DNA of 37,613 nt from the NCBI GenBank assembly GCA_003248125.1, contig QJXZ01000212.1, forward strand, positions 1-37,613. The letters are read 5' to 3'. The notes under the pieces were generated by a model that was not told where the DNA came from, did no database searches, and worked only from the letters and a program-made list of their open reading frames with translations. The position numbers and the translations under genes were made by a program. Position 1 is the stretch's first letter; each line of letters opens with the position of its first letter. Source of the stretch: Gammaproteobacteria bacterium. Lineage in GTDB: Bacteria; Pseudomonadota; Gammaproteobacteria; Pseudomonadales; Azotimanducaceae. Of this stretch, positions 10,310-18,352 are shown in pieces.

Positions 10310-11060
10310 GGGCCACCGCGACGAATCGATAACCGATGCCGCGCACGGTCTCGATCACCCAGTCCCGGCCGTGGGCAGCAAGCGCGCGCCGGAGACGTAG
10401 GACATGGACATCGACGGTGCGATCTTCGACATCCGCAGCACGACCCCATACACGATCGAGCAGGGTGGCACGATCGAATGCGCGTCCGGGACTGCGCATG
10501 AGCAACTCGAGTAAGCGGAACTCCGTGGGTCCGAGCCGCACGGTCTGGCCGTCGACCTGCACGCGATGACGCGCGGTATCGATCTCGATGCCGTTGCCCT
10601 CGATGCGGCCCTCGGCGGCAAATCCCGCGCGTCGCATCAATGCCTTGACGCGCGCCACCAGCTCGCGCGGCGAAAATGGTTTGGTCACGTAATCGTCGAT
10701 GCCGGAGGCGAAGCTCTTCAGCTTGTCGGCCTCTTCGCCGCGGGCGGTCAGCATGATGAGCGGCAGGTCGCGAGTCTGCGGTTCGCGGCGCAGCCGATGG
10801 GCGAGGTCGACGCCGCTCATGCCGGGTAGCATCCAATCGATGATCACGAGGGCTGGCGCCGGCCCATCCAAGCGCGCGACGGCCGCCTCTGCGGAGCCGA
10901 CCGCCGCCACGGTGAATCCGGCCCGTTCGAGGGTGAACACGACGAGTTCCCTGACGTCGGGCTCGTCCTCGACGACCAAGATGGTGCTGCCGGCCACGGC
11001 GCTGAACGTCGGATCCGCCCATTGCGGACGGATTGAACGCTCCTGGTGTGACAATTTCAT
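10299..11060 (-). CDS. phoB: Phosphate-regulon response regulator PhoB
   Basis: An OmpR/PhoB-family transcription factor with a receiver domain and a winged-helix DNA-binding domain. In the longest form (253 residues) the acidic pocket is VVEDE near 29-33, the phospho-accepting aspartate is D75 in IIDWMLPG, and the conserved lysine is in YVTKPFS. The effector half has the LGPTEFRLLELL and VRGIGYRF signatures. The first 21 residues exceed the usual N-terminus; aligned to E. coli PhoB, translation would begin at the GTG at 10995-10997. The PHO-box-like sequence covering the upstream ATG also favours that shorter form, though no good ribosome site supports either. It heads the operon and probably activates it. 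Confidence 0.94.
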   Translation of the reverse strand: MKLSHQERSIRPQWADPTFSAVAGSTILVVEDEPDVRELVVFTLERAGFTVAAVGSAEAAVARLDGPAPALVIIDWMLPGMSGVDLAHRLRREPQTRDLPLIMLTARGEEADKLKSFASGIDDYVTKPFSPRELVARVKALMRRAGFAAEGRIEGNGIEIDTARHRVQVDGQTVRLGPTEFRLLELLMRSPGRAFDRATLLDRVWGRAADVEDRTVDVHVLRLRRALAAHGRDWVIETVRGIGYRFVAVARDR

Positions 11061-11072
11061 GAATTATGACAC
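11045..11072 (-). promoter_or_regulatory. PHO-box-like sequence at the head of the phosphate operon
   Basis: Read on the minus strand, the site contains GTGTCATAATTCATGAAAT. Its first half matches the E. coli PHO-box consensus half-site (CTGTCATAA) at all but one position, and its second half is degenerate. A further TGTCA follows 18 bases after the first. It lies directly before or over the upstream start codon of phoB, where PhoB autoregulation would be expected. The direct-repeat spacing is not the perfect 11-base period, so this remains a candidate. Confidence 0.45.
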
Positions 11073-11500
11073 TGCCTCGGCGCGGACGCGTACCGTGCCA
11101 CCGCTCCAAACTCGAGCCACGTCGTCAACTGCACGGCCCGCAGGCAAGCGGCAGCGCCGCCTTGACGATCGCGTTCTGATCACGTTGGTAGCCCAGTTGC
11201 ACCTTCGCGGTGCAGAGCAGATCGCCGCCTTCGACCCGCCCCTTGCCGCGCTCGATGTTACCGAGCGCGCTCTGCCGGTCGACGCCGCGATCCGGCATGC
11301 CGACAGTATCGAGTTCAGGACCGAGCAAACGGCGGCGGGTGCTGCGAAACCGAAGCATCATCATCTTCTCTGGTTTCGTTGAAGACGCGCGGCAGTGTCG
11401 GGATCGATTGTTACGTTTTGATGACGCCGGGGGGGTTGAGTGCTGGCCGGGCCCCGTCCGCTGCATTACCCTCGCGTTGTTCCGTCACAGGAGGGGCCCC
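11073..11500. other. Spacer between phoB and dienelactone hydrolase, no confident gene
   Basis: This region of about 430 bases lies between two divergent genes. A minus-strand frame ending near 11125 is open for roughly 110 codons. From an ATG triplet near 11361 it reads as a 79-residue basic protein ending in LACGPCS with acceptable codon use. It has no ribosome site and no family I recognise, and it would sit upstream of phoB on the same strand. The phosphate operon promoter should also lie here. No clear hairpin terminator is seen. Confidence 0.35.
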
Positions 11501-12169
11501 ATGGGTGAGCACGTGCAACTACGGGCGAGCGATGGCTTCACACTGGGCGCCTATCGCGCTCGCCCAGCGGGTCAGCCGAAGGCGGGCGTGGTGGTGATCC
11601 AGGAGATATTCGGGGTCAATGACCACATTCGGGCCGTTACCGACGGTTACGCTGCCGCCGGCTACGCGGCTGTCGCGCCGCAGATTTTCGATCGCGTGGA
11701 ACGTAACGTCGAACTCGGCTACGGTCCCGACGACATGGCGCGCGGGGTATCGATTGCGCGCGGCAAGCTCAAACTCGACGCCACCATGCTCGATCTGCAG
11801 GCGGCGATCGACGATGCGGCGAGATTCGGCAAGGTCGGCGTGGTCGGCTACTGCTTCGGCGGCCTCCTGACCTGGCTTGCCGCCTGTGAACTAAAGGGTG
11901 TCGCGGCCGCGTCCGCGTACTATGGTGGGGGCATCGCCGCACAGCTCGGCCGCCAACCGAGTTGCCCTGTCATCATGCACTTCGGTGAGCGCGATGCGCA
12001 CATACCGATGAGTGACGTCGAGAAGGTCAAGGCAGTGCAGCCAGCCGTGACAGTGCACGTCTACGCCGCCGATCACGGTTTCAATTGCGACCACCGCGAC
12101 AGCTTCGATGCAAGCGCCGCCGAGCTCGCGCGCAAGCGCACGCTCGAGCTGTTCGAGCGGACGCTTTAG
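11501..12169 (+). CDS. Dienelactone hydrolase family protein
   Basis: A 222-residue alpha/beta-hydrolase of the dienelactone hydrolase family, predicted cytoplasmic. The unusual cysteine nucleophile sits in GYCFGG near residue 116. The acid is the aspartate of GERDAHIP near 165, and the histidine is in ADHGFNCDHR near 195, giving the Cys-Asp-His triad of the family. IQEIFGVNDHIR near the N-terminus is another family hallmark. The ATG is preceded seven bases upstream by AGGAGG; the frame is open further upstream but lacks coding character there. The archetype opens the lactone ring in chlorocatechol breakdown, but many homologues act on other esters, and no catechol pathway genes are nearby. 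Confidence 0.9.
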   Translation: MGEHVQLRASDGFTLGAYRARPAGQPKAGVVVIQEIFGVNDHIRAVTDGYAAAGYAAVAPQIFDRVERNVELGYGPDDMARGVSIARGKLKLDATMLDLQAAIDDAARFGKVGVVGYCFGGLLTWLAACELKGVAAASAYYGGGIAAQLGRQPSCPVIMHFGERDAHIPMSDVEKVKAVQPAVTVHVYAADHGFNCDHRDSFDASAAELARKRTLELFERTL

Positions 12170-12195
12170 AACGCTCGCTCGCGGGCAGAGTTACC

Positions 12196-12224
12196 TTGAC
12201 AACATCCGACCGTTTGTTGATGCT
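12196..12224 (+). promoter_or_regulatory. Candidate promoter for the TonB operon
   Basis: A perfect -35 hexamer TTGACA at 12196-12201 is followed after 17 bases by GATGCT, a weak -10 (three of six matches). It lies about 300 bases upstream of the first gene of the TonB operon and overlaps the first of two 13-base direct repeats. The rest of the 12170-12504 spacer is GC-rich and shows no gene. Confidence 0.35.
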
Positions 12225-12242
12225 TCGAGCCGTTTGTTGATG
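12210..12242 (+). repeat. Two 13-bp direct repeats, 20-bp period (operator candidate)
   Basis: The sequence CCGTTTGTTGATG occurs at 12210-12222 and again, identically, at 12230-12242. A period of 20 bases is close to two helical turns, so both copies present the same DNA face. They overlap and follow the candidate -10 region downstream of a perfect TTGACA, a typical place for a repressor operator. The protein that would bind is not identifiable from the window. Confidence 0.55.
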
Positions 12243-12504
12243 GGGCGGGGCGTCTTCGGCGCCAGCGTCGGGCGGCTTCGAGTGCGAGTCCAGCGTAGAT
12301 TCGGCTGCGAGCAGTACCGCGGACGAACGTGAGTCGCGGCACACGTGGAAGGAGCGTGTGGCACGGACAGCGTCGGCTGCTGCATCGTCTGCCGAAGCAG
12401 ATCTCTCTCGATCGACGCGCACCGAGTTCACCTCACCCCTACCGTGGCATATTGGTCGTTGCCAACGTCGGAACTGTCGGAAATCCACTCACAAGGGAAG
12501 TCGT

Positions 12505-13290
12505 ATGAAAGTAAAGCGGATTCATAGGCTGTCGGCGCCCATGCTGCTTGCAGCATGTGTGGCGATCGGGACAGCACCAGCCGTGAGTGGGGCGACGCTC
12601 AACGACATATTCAAGGTAGCGGAGCGCGTAAACGCGCAAGCAAAGCAATCGCAGGCGCGCGTCGATGCGCTGACCGAGGAAACCCGCAAGCTGCTCGCAG
12701 AGTACAAAACGGTGTTGAAGGAGATCGAGGGCTTGCAGGTCTACAACCGCCAGCTCGAAAAGCAGGTCGGTAATCAAGAGAAGGAGATGGGCGACCTCTC
12801 CACAGCAATCGACCAAGTCACCATCATCGAGCGACAAATCACGCCACTCATGCTGCGCATGATCGATGGCCTCGATCAATTCGTGCAGCTCGACTTACCG
12901 TTCCTGCTCAAGGAGCGCAACGACCGCATCGATCGACTGCGAGAGATGATGGAGCGCGCCGACGTCGCAGCGTCCGAGAAATTCAGTCAGATCTTGCGCG
13001 CTTACCAGATCGAGAACGAGTACGGCCGCACAATGGAGGCCTACACCGACGAAGTCTCGCTAGAGGGTGAAACGCGCGTGGTCGACGTGTTGAAGGTTGG
13101 CCGCATCGCGCTCGTGTATCAGACGCAAGATGGCGAAGAGACGGGCGCGTGGGATGCCGGACAGAAAGCTTGGGTAGAACTCGATGACGAGTTCACCACG
13201 CCAGTCCGCAACGGCATTCGGATGGCACGCAAGCAGTTGTCCGTTGACATGCTGACACTACCGATTACCGCTCCGGGAGCCGCACAATGA
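12505..13290 (+). CDS. DUF3450 family periplasmic coiled-coil protein of the TonB operon
   Basis: A 261-residue exported protein: a signal peptide of about 29 residues ends at VSGA. A long coiled coil follows from roughly 35 to 155, with heptad-like Leu/Ile and many Glu/Lys/Arg. A small beta-rich domain (about 185-225) contains VVDVLKVGRIALVYQ. This is the DUF3450 architecture, found next to TonB2-type systems in Vibrio, Shewanella and relatives; its precise role is not established. The ATG has AAGGGA about seven bases upstream. Its stop overlaps the next start as ATGA, so it is coupled to the long ExbB gene. The small domain resembles a segment of that neighbour. Confidence 0.88.
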   Translation: MKVKRIHRLSAPMLLAACVAIGTAPAVSGATLNDIFKVAERVNAQAKQSQARVDALTEETRKLLAEYKTVLKEIEGLQVYNRQLEKQVGNQEKEMGDLSTAIDQVTIIERQITPLMLRMIDGLDQFVQLDLPFLLKERNDRIDRLREMMERADVAASEKFSQILRAYQIENEYGRTMEAYTDEVSLEGETRVVDVLKVGRIALVYQTQDGEETGAWDAGQKAWVELDDEFTTPVRNGIRMARKQLSVDMLTLPITAPGAAQ

Positions 13291-14762
13291 AATCGATCGC
13301 AAAGATTCTGGCCCCCGCAGTCACTGGTCTCGCGCTCTCGTTCGGCGCGCTCACAGGGGTCGCCGAGGAAGCGGCTTCGCCGCCGAGCGATTTGACGGTC
13401 AACAAGGCTAACAGTCTCGATGAGCTGCTGAGACTGGTCGAGGAACGCCGTGTCGTGGAATCCCGCGAGCACACCGCACGTGAGCAGGAATTCCGCCGTG
13501 ACAAGGATGCCCAATCGCGCTTGCTCGGCAACGCCAGAGCGCAGCGGACGCGAGAAGAGCAACGTAGCGAACGTTTGGAAACTCAGTTCGAAGAGAACGA
13601 AATTCGCATTGGCGACCTGCAGGAACAGCTCAACAAGCGCTTGGGCTCGCTGCGTGAACTGTTCGGCGTCCTGCAGCAAGTCGCGGGCGATACGCGCGGA
13701 CTGTTCGAAGGATCGATCATCTCCGCCGAATATCCGAATCGCGGTGAGTGGTTGGGCGAGCTCGCCGCCAAGATGGGTACGGCGAGCAAGCTGGCCACCA
13801 TCGAAGAGATGGAACAGCTGTGGTTCGAACTGCAACGCGAGATGACGGAATCCGGCAAAGTGACCCGTTTCCCGTCGACGGTCACTCTCACCAACGGCGA
13901 GAAGCTCGAGACCGACGTCATTCGAGTCGGTGCGTTCAACTTGGTCGCCGACGGCCAATACATCAACTTCTCGCCGGAAGTGCAGGCACTCGTCGAGATC
14001 GCCCGCCAACCAGCATCCCGCTACACCAACACCGCGGAGGATCTCGAGGACGCCGACCCAGGCGAGCTGGTGGCGTTCGCGGTCGATCCGACCCGCGGTT
14101 CGCTGCTCTCGCTGCTCATACAGGCAGCCACGTTCGGCGAGCAGGCGGGCACGCCATTCGGCGGCATCATCAAGGGTGAGTGCTACTTACCGTTCTGCGA
14201 CGGGCAAGGCGGTCCGGTCGGCTCGGTGATCATCCTGGCGGGTATCATCGGCGTGCTGCTCGCGCTCGAGCGGTTGTTCACGCTGTCCGTCATCGGTGGC
14301 AAGGTCAATTCGCAGAAGAAGTCTTCGACCGCGGACGAAGGCAACCCGCTTGGTCGCGTCTTGAAGGTCTATGAGGCCAACAAGTCGGTCGACGTCGAAA
14401 CGCTGGAGTTGAAGCTCTCCGAGGCCATCCTGGCGGAAACACCGAAGCTGACCCGGAACATCACGCTCATTCAGGTCATCTCGGTGGTTGCACCGCTCTT
14501 GGGCCTGCTCGGCACGGTCATCGGTATGATCCTGACGTTCCAGGCGATCACGCTGTTCGGCACCGGCGACCCGAAGACGATGGCAGGCGGTATCTCGACC
14601 GCGCTCGTAACGACGGTGGAGGGACTCGTAGTGGCCATTCCCACGGTGCTGCTGCATGCGATCGTCAACGCCCGCTCCAAGTCCATCATTCACGTGCTGG
14701 AGGAGCAGTCGGCAGGGCTGATCGCGGAAGCGGCGGAAGAGAGCGGCAAGGCACTCGGCTGA
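13287..14762 (+). CDS. ttpC: TtpC-like long MotA/TolQ/ExbB proton-channel protein
   Basis: A 491-residue relative of ExbB with a large exported N-terminal extension. After a signal peptide (about 1-26) comes a coiled coil (40-125), then a small domain around 195-225 (GEKLETDVIRVGAFNLV). The ExbB-like membrane core has helices near 311-330, 397-418 and 438-460, with the family signature around PLLGLLGTVIGM. This matches TtpC, the fourth component of Vibrio TonB2 systems that couples the inner-membrane motor to TonB. Two cysteines (about 299 and 304) just before the first core helix could form a periplasmic disulfide. It overlaps the DUF3450 gene and is followed within four bases by exbB. Confidence 0.9.
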   Translation: MKSIAKILAPAVTGLALSFGALTGVAEEAASPPSDLTVNKANSLDELLRLVEERRVVESREHTAREQEFRRDKDAQSRLLGNARAQRTREEQRSERLETQFEENEIRIGDLQEQLNKRLGSLRELFGVLQQVAGDTRGLFEGSIISAEYPNRGEWLGELAAKMGTASKLATIEEMEQLWFELQREMTESGKVTRFPSTVTLTNGEKLETDVIRVGAFNLVADGQYINFSPEVQALVEIARQPASRYTNTAEDLEDADPGELVAFAVDPTRGSLLSLLIQAATFGEQAGTPFGGIIKGECYLPFCDGQGGPVGSVIILAGIIGVLLALERLFTLSVIGGKVNSQKKSSTADEGNPLGRVLKVYEANKSVDVETLELKLSEAILAETPKLTRNITLIQVISVVAPLLGLLGTVIGMILTFQAITLFGTGDPKTMAGGISTALVTTVEGLVVAIPTVLLHAIVNARSKSIIHVLEEQSAGLIAEAAEESGKALG

Positions 14763-14766
14763 AGTC

Positions 14767-15285
14767 ATGTTCCACGACTTCTACATCGCCATCAGCTCGT
14801 TCTTGGACCAGGGCGGCAACGTGCTGTATTTCATTGGCGCGCTGACGTTCTTCATGTGGACGATGATCTTCGAGCGCGCCTGGTTTTTCCTCAGCGAGCG
14901 CAAGGCCATGGTGGCGTTTGCCACCGACAAGTGGGAGAGCCGTCCGGAGCGCCGCTCCTGGAGTGCGCACCAAATTCGCGAAGCCCTCATTTCGCAAGCG
15001 GCGGAACAAATTACCGGATCGCTACCGCTCATCAACACTTGTGTTGCGCTCTGTCCGCTGCTGGGTCTGCTTGGTACGGTGACTGGGATGATCGCGGTTT
15101 TCGAAGCGATGGCCACCCAAGGGGGCAACGCGCGTTCGATGGCAGCCGGCGTTTCAATGGCGACGATCCCGACGATGGCTGGCATGATCGCGTCCCTGTC
15201 GGGTCTGCTGGGCACGACGATTTTGAAACGAAAGGTGGATTTCGAGATCGAACTCTTCGAGGATCACCTGACCATGGATCACTGA
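14767..15285 (+). CDS. exbB: ExbB-type proton-channel subunit (MotA/TolQ/ExbB family)
   Basis: A 172-residue inner-membrane protein with three predicted helices: near residues 15-38 (VLYFIGALTFFMWTMIFERA), 90-112 and 125-150. The signature CPLLGLLGTVTGMIAVFEAM marks the ExbB/TolQ channel family. With ExbD it would form the proton-motive-force-driven motor that energises TonB. Its short form is typical of ExbB2 of four-component systems, where the long TtpC-like protein is encoded beside it. It starts four bases after that gene and ends one base before exbD. Confidence 0.92.
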   Translation: MFHDFYIAISSFLDQGGNVLYFIGALTFFMWTMIFERAWFFLSERKAMVAFATDKWESRPERRSWSAHQIREALISQAAEQITGSLPLINTCVALCPLLGLLGTVTGMIAVFEAMATQGGNARSMAAGVSMATIPTMAGMIASLSGLLGTTILKRKVDFEIELFEDHLTMDH

Positions 15286-15286
15286 C

Positions 15287-15685
15287 ATGGCACGCCGACA
15301 CGCCCGCACCGACGAGCAATTGGACATCAACCTGACGCCGATGCTCGACGTCGTGTTCATCATGTTGATCTTCTTCATCGTCACGGCAACGTTCATCAAA
15401 CAAGCTGGCATCGAGGTATTGCGACCTGATGCACTGACCGCTGTGCAGAAGCCCACCGTCAGCGTGTTGGTCGCGATCAGTCCGACGGGCGAGATCTACA
15501 TCGACAAGAAGAAGGTGGATCCCAATGCCGTCCGCGCCCACATCGAGCGTATTCATGCCGAGAATCCCAAGGGTGGCCTCGTGGTGCAGGCCGACCGCAA
15601 GTCGACCAACGAGAAGCTGATGGCCGTGCTGGAAGCAGCACGCGCCGCAGGCATCACCGAGGTCGCGGTGGCAACCGAGAGTTAG
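15287..15685 (+). CDS. exbD: ExbD-type biopolymer transport protein
   Basis: A 132-residue protein with a short cytoplasmic N-terminus, one membrane helix (about 22-42) and a periplasmic domain. The conserved proton-carrying aspartate lies at the start of the helix in NLTPMLDVVFIMLIFF. The periplasmic part ends in a VVQADRKS stretch, as in ExbD/TolR proteins. It is the stator-like partner of ExbB. The gene begins one base after exbB, so the two are surely co-translated. Confidence 0.94.
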   Translation: MARRHARTDEQLDINLTPMLDVVFIMLIFFIVTATFIKQAGIEVLRPDALTAVQKPTVSVLVAISPTGEIYIDKKKVDPNAVRAHIERIHAENPKGGLVVQADRKSTNEKLMAVLEAARAAGITEVAVATES

Positions 15686-15700
15686 AGGAGGGCGAGGCAG

Positions 15701-16306
15701 ATGCTGCAACGCTACGCAATCGGAGTGGTGCTCGGTGGCATGGTCACGATGGCCCTGTTCTTTCTCATGCAAGCCCTGATCAAGAGCGACCGAAGTCCGT
15801 TCACCGACAATGTGGTGGGCAAGATCGTCGATTTCGTGCGGCTCGAAGAGGATGAGAATCTACAGCTAAAGACGCGCAAACCGAAACCGCCGCCGCCGCC
15901 CGACGAGCCGCCTCCCGATATGCCCAAGCCGACCTTTGATCAGTCGACGGCAACCATGGGCATCGCGATCGGTAGCGTGAATCCGAACATCGACCTCAAC
16001 ATGCAGGGCACCGGTGGCTTCTCATCCGACGGCGAATACCTGCCTATCGTGAAAGTGGCACCCGTATATCCGCGCCGCGCACAGACCCGCGGTATCGAAG
16101 GCTACGTGTTGCTCGAGTTCATCGTTACCGAGACTGGCGCGGTGCGCGATCCGGTCGTTATCGAAGCGCAGCCGCCGGGGATCTTCGATCGAGCGGCGAT
16201 GCAAGCAGCACTCAAGTTCAAGTACAAGCCCAAGGTCGTCGACGGCCAGCCGGTCGAGGTCGCGGGCGTGCGCAATCTCATTAAATTCGAGCTGTCCGAG
16301 GGCTAG
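15701..16306 (+). CDS. tonB: TonB family protein
   Basis: A 201-residue energy-transducing protein. An N-terminal membrane anchor (about 5-26) is followed by a short Pro-rich segment (KPKPPPPPDEPPPDMPKP, about residues 61-78) and a C-terminal TonB domain from about 108. The domain is recognisable by YPRRAQTRGIEGYVLLEF and the KFKYKPKVVDGQPVEV ending. The linker is much shorter than in E. coli TonB, as in TonB2 proteins; in Vibrio the TtpC protein is thought to compensate for that reach. It sits 15 bases after exbD, with GAGGAGGGCGAGG upstream as a ribosome site. Confidence 0.92.
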   Translation: MLQRYAIGVVLGGMVTMALFFLMQALIKSDRSPFTDNVVGKIVDFVRLEEDENLQLKTRKPKPPPPPDEPPPDMPKPTFDQSTATMGIAIGSVNPNIDLNMQGTGGFSSDGEYLPIVKVAPVYPRRAQTRGIEGYVLLEFIVTETGAVRDPVVIEAQPPGIFDRAAMQAALKFKYKPKVVDGQPVEVAGVRNLIKFELSEG

Positions 16307-16325
16307 CGCGTTGGCAGGTGCCGAG

Positions 16326-17660
16326 ATGCTGAAACAGTCGATCCAATCCATCGCGTTGGCCGCGCTCGTCGTGATGCTCGCGCCGCTCGCGGCCGACGTC
16401 GTCGCGCCAGGCAAGTATGCCAGTGCTCAAGCGGCCGAAGAGGAGTCGCAGCGGCCGGCCAAGACCCGTCGCATTCCGACCATGAGCGAGCGCACCTACA
16501 AGAAACTTTCCGAAGTGCAGCTCTCGATCGATGCCAAGAATTATCAGGGTGCCATCAGCATCTTGAACGACATGGTCAACGACAAGGGACTGAACGGCAA
16601 CGAGCGTGGGCAGATCCACAACATGTTCGCCTATGCCTATTTCAGCATGGAGAACTACGACCGCGCGATCTACCACTACGAGCAGGTGGTTGCCCAAGGT
16701 GAGGACATCCCGGAGGGCCTCGAAGTCGGCACGATCTACAGCTTGGCGCAACTCTACTTCGTCACCGACAAATACCAGAAGGCGCTCGACTACATGCGAC
16801 TGTGGCTGAGCAAAGCCACCAACCCGGGCCCCGAGCCACACATCTTCATGGGCCAGGTCTACTACCAAATGAAGGACTGGCCGAACGCGATCGTGCAGAT
16901 CGAGAAGGGCATCGAGATCGCTCGTGAGCGTGGGACTGCAGTCAAGGAGAATTGGTGGCAATTGCTTCGCTACCTCTACTTCGAACGCGAGAACTGGCCG
17001 AAGGTGCTAGAGATTCTGGAAATATTGGTGCGTGATTTCCCGAAGCGTGAGTACTGGATTCAGTTGGCTGGCGTCTACGGCCAGGAAGGCATGGAAAAGA
17101 AGCAGCTGTACGCGATGGAAGCTGCTCACGCTGGTAAGTTTCTCACCACTGAATCGGACATCGTCAGCTACGCCGGGCTCTTGATGCAGGAGGAAGTGCC
17201 GTATCGAGCTGCCAAGTATCTTGCGAAGGGCATCAAGGACGGTATTGTCAAAGACACCTCGAAGAATCTACAGAGCCTCGGCCAGGCCTGGCAGGTGGCC
17301 CAGGAAGTCGACGAGGCGATCCCCGTGCTCGAAAAGGCCGCCTCGAAATCCGACGACGGCGACATCTATGCGCGCCTTGCGCAGCTGTACCTCGAAAAGG
17401 ATGACTACGGTCGGTGTGTGACGGCAGCCGACGGCGCGCTCCGTAAGGGCGGTTTGAAGAAGGTTCAGAACACCTACATCGTCCGGGGTATGTGTCTCTA
17501 CAACGACGACAAGCTCAACTCGGCGAGAGACGCCTTCGCCGAGGGCGGCCGGCTGGCGCGAGCCGCGCGTGACTCGAGCAACGAGCGCATCTGCATGCAG
17601 TGGGTCACGTACATCGATCGCGAGAAGCTGCGCCGCGAGCAGATCGCCAAGTCGATCTAA
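16326..17660 (+). CDS. Exported TPR-repeat protein of the TonB operon
   Basis: A 444-residue protein with a signal peptide (hydrophobic core IALAALVVMLAPLAA, likely cleaved near SAQA-A). It is built of helical pairs typical of tetratricopeptide repeats, for example NEVxxx-like MFAYAYFSMENYDRAIYHYE and IYARLAQLYLEKDDYG. Homologous TPR proteins follow tonB2 in Vibrio and Shewanella clusters and probably act in the periplasm as an assembly or docking factor; the function is not settled. The ATG at 16326 is chosen over an in-frame TTG 15 bases earlier because the signal peptide then begins directly. It is 12 bases upstream of riboflavin synthase. Confidence 0.88.
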   Translation: MLKQSIQSIALAALVVMLAPLAADVVAPGKYASAQAAEEESQRPAKTRRIPTMSERTYKKLSEVQLSIDAKNYQGAISILNDMVNDKGLNGNERGQIHNMFAYAYFSMENYDRAIYHYEQVVAQGEDIPEGLEVGTIYSLAQLYFVTDKYQKALDYMRLWLSKATNPGPEPHIFMGQVYYQMKDWPNAIVQIEKGIEIARERGTAVKENWWQLLRYLYFERENWPKVLEILEILVRDFPKREYWIQLAGVYGQEGMEKKQLYAMEAAHAGKFLTTESDIVSYAGLLMQEEVPYRAAKYLAKGIKDGIVKDTSKNLQSLGQAWQVAQEVDEAIPVLEKAASKSDDGDIYARLAQLYLEKDDYGRCVTAADGALRKGGLKKVQNTYIVRGMCLYNDDKLNSARDAFAEGGRLARAARDSSNERICMQWVTYIDREKLRREQIAKSI

Positions 17661-17672
17661 GTCGCCCGAACC

Positions 17673-18314
17673 ATGTACACGGGAATTGTTCAGGGCCTAC
17701 GGCCCGTGCTCGGTATCCAAAGCGCGGGCGGCGTAAGGCGCTTCGAGATCGATCTCGGAACCCTGGCCGACGACCTGGAAATCGGCGGGTCGGTGGCGGT
17801 GAACGGTGTGTGTCTTACCGCCACTGAGATCTCCGACGGCCACGTTGCATTCGATGTGATTCCGGAATCGCTAGCGCGTAGCAACCTGGGCAGCGTGTCG
17901 GTCGGAGATCTCGTCAACATCGAACGGTCGATGAAATACGGTACCGAAATCGGCGGCCATATCTTGTCGGGCCACATTGCGTGCACCGCGCGCATCGAAC
18001 GCATACAGGCCGACGACGGCCAGCGAACGCTGTCCCTTGCGATTCCCGAATCTTGGATGCGCTATCTCATGCATAAAGGATTCGTTGCGCTCGACGGCGC
18101 GAGTATCACGATTGCCACCGTTGATCGCGCACGCAACGAGATTGGCGTCAGCCTGATCCCGGAGACGCTCGCACGAACCACTCTCGGTCGCTACGTGGTG
18201 GGTGATCGGGTGAATGTCGAAGTCGACGCGCAGACGCAGGCTGTGGTCGACACAGTCGAACGGCTCATGGGTGATGCGGACTGGCGGCGCCGGAGCGGCC
18301 TCGCCGCCAATTGA
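17673..18314 (+). CDS. ribE: Riboflavin synthase, alpha chain
   Basis: A 213-residue enzyme that dismutates two molecules of 6,7-dimethyl-8-ribityllumazine into riboflavin. The N-terminal MYTGIVQ and the VNGVCLT segment are diagnostic. Two lumazine-binding barrels are visible, about 1-97 and 98-195, with the paired sequences SLARSNLGSV and TLARTTLGRY marking the repeat. The length is normal. It follows the TPR gene by 12 bases, so it is probably read from the TonB operon; no FMN riboswitch is seen. It converges with the DUF1631 gene 38 bases downstream. The other riboflavin genes are not in this window. Confidence 0.95.
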   Translation: MYTGIVQGLRPVLGIQSAGGVRRFEIDLGTLADDLEIGGSVAVNGVCLTATEISDGHVAFDVIPESLARSNLGSVSVGDLVNIERSMKYGTEIGGHILSGHIACTARIERIQADDGQRTLSLAIPESWMRYLMHKGFVALDGASITIATVDRARNEIGVSLIPETLARTTLGRYVVGDRVNVEVDAQTQAVVDTVERLMGDADWRRRSGLAAN

Positions 18315-18352
18315 GCGACACGACGCCGCGACCAAGCACGTCGCTAGTGCGA

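Noticed and set aside
11125-11466. Small basic protein gene on the minus strand upstream of phoB
   Set aside because: Codon use is acceptable but there is no ribosome site, no recognisable family, and the overlapping plus frame is open too; described only within the spacer entry.
12170-12504. Fur box before the TonB operon
   Set aside because: No 19-base inverted GATAATGATAATCATTATC-like element is visible; only the direct repeats stand out.
13119-14009. Minus-strand frame of 296 codons antisense to the DUF3450/ttpC genes
   Set aside because: The plus-strand genes have signal peptides, start sites and operon context; the antisense frame is only the mirror of high-GC coding sequence.
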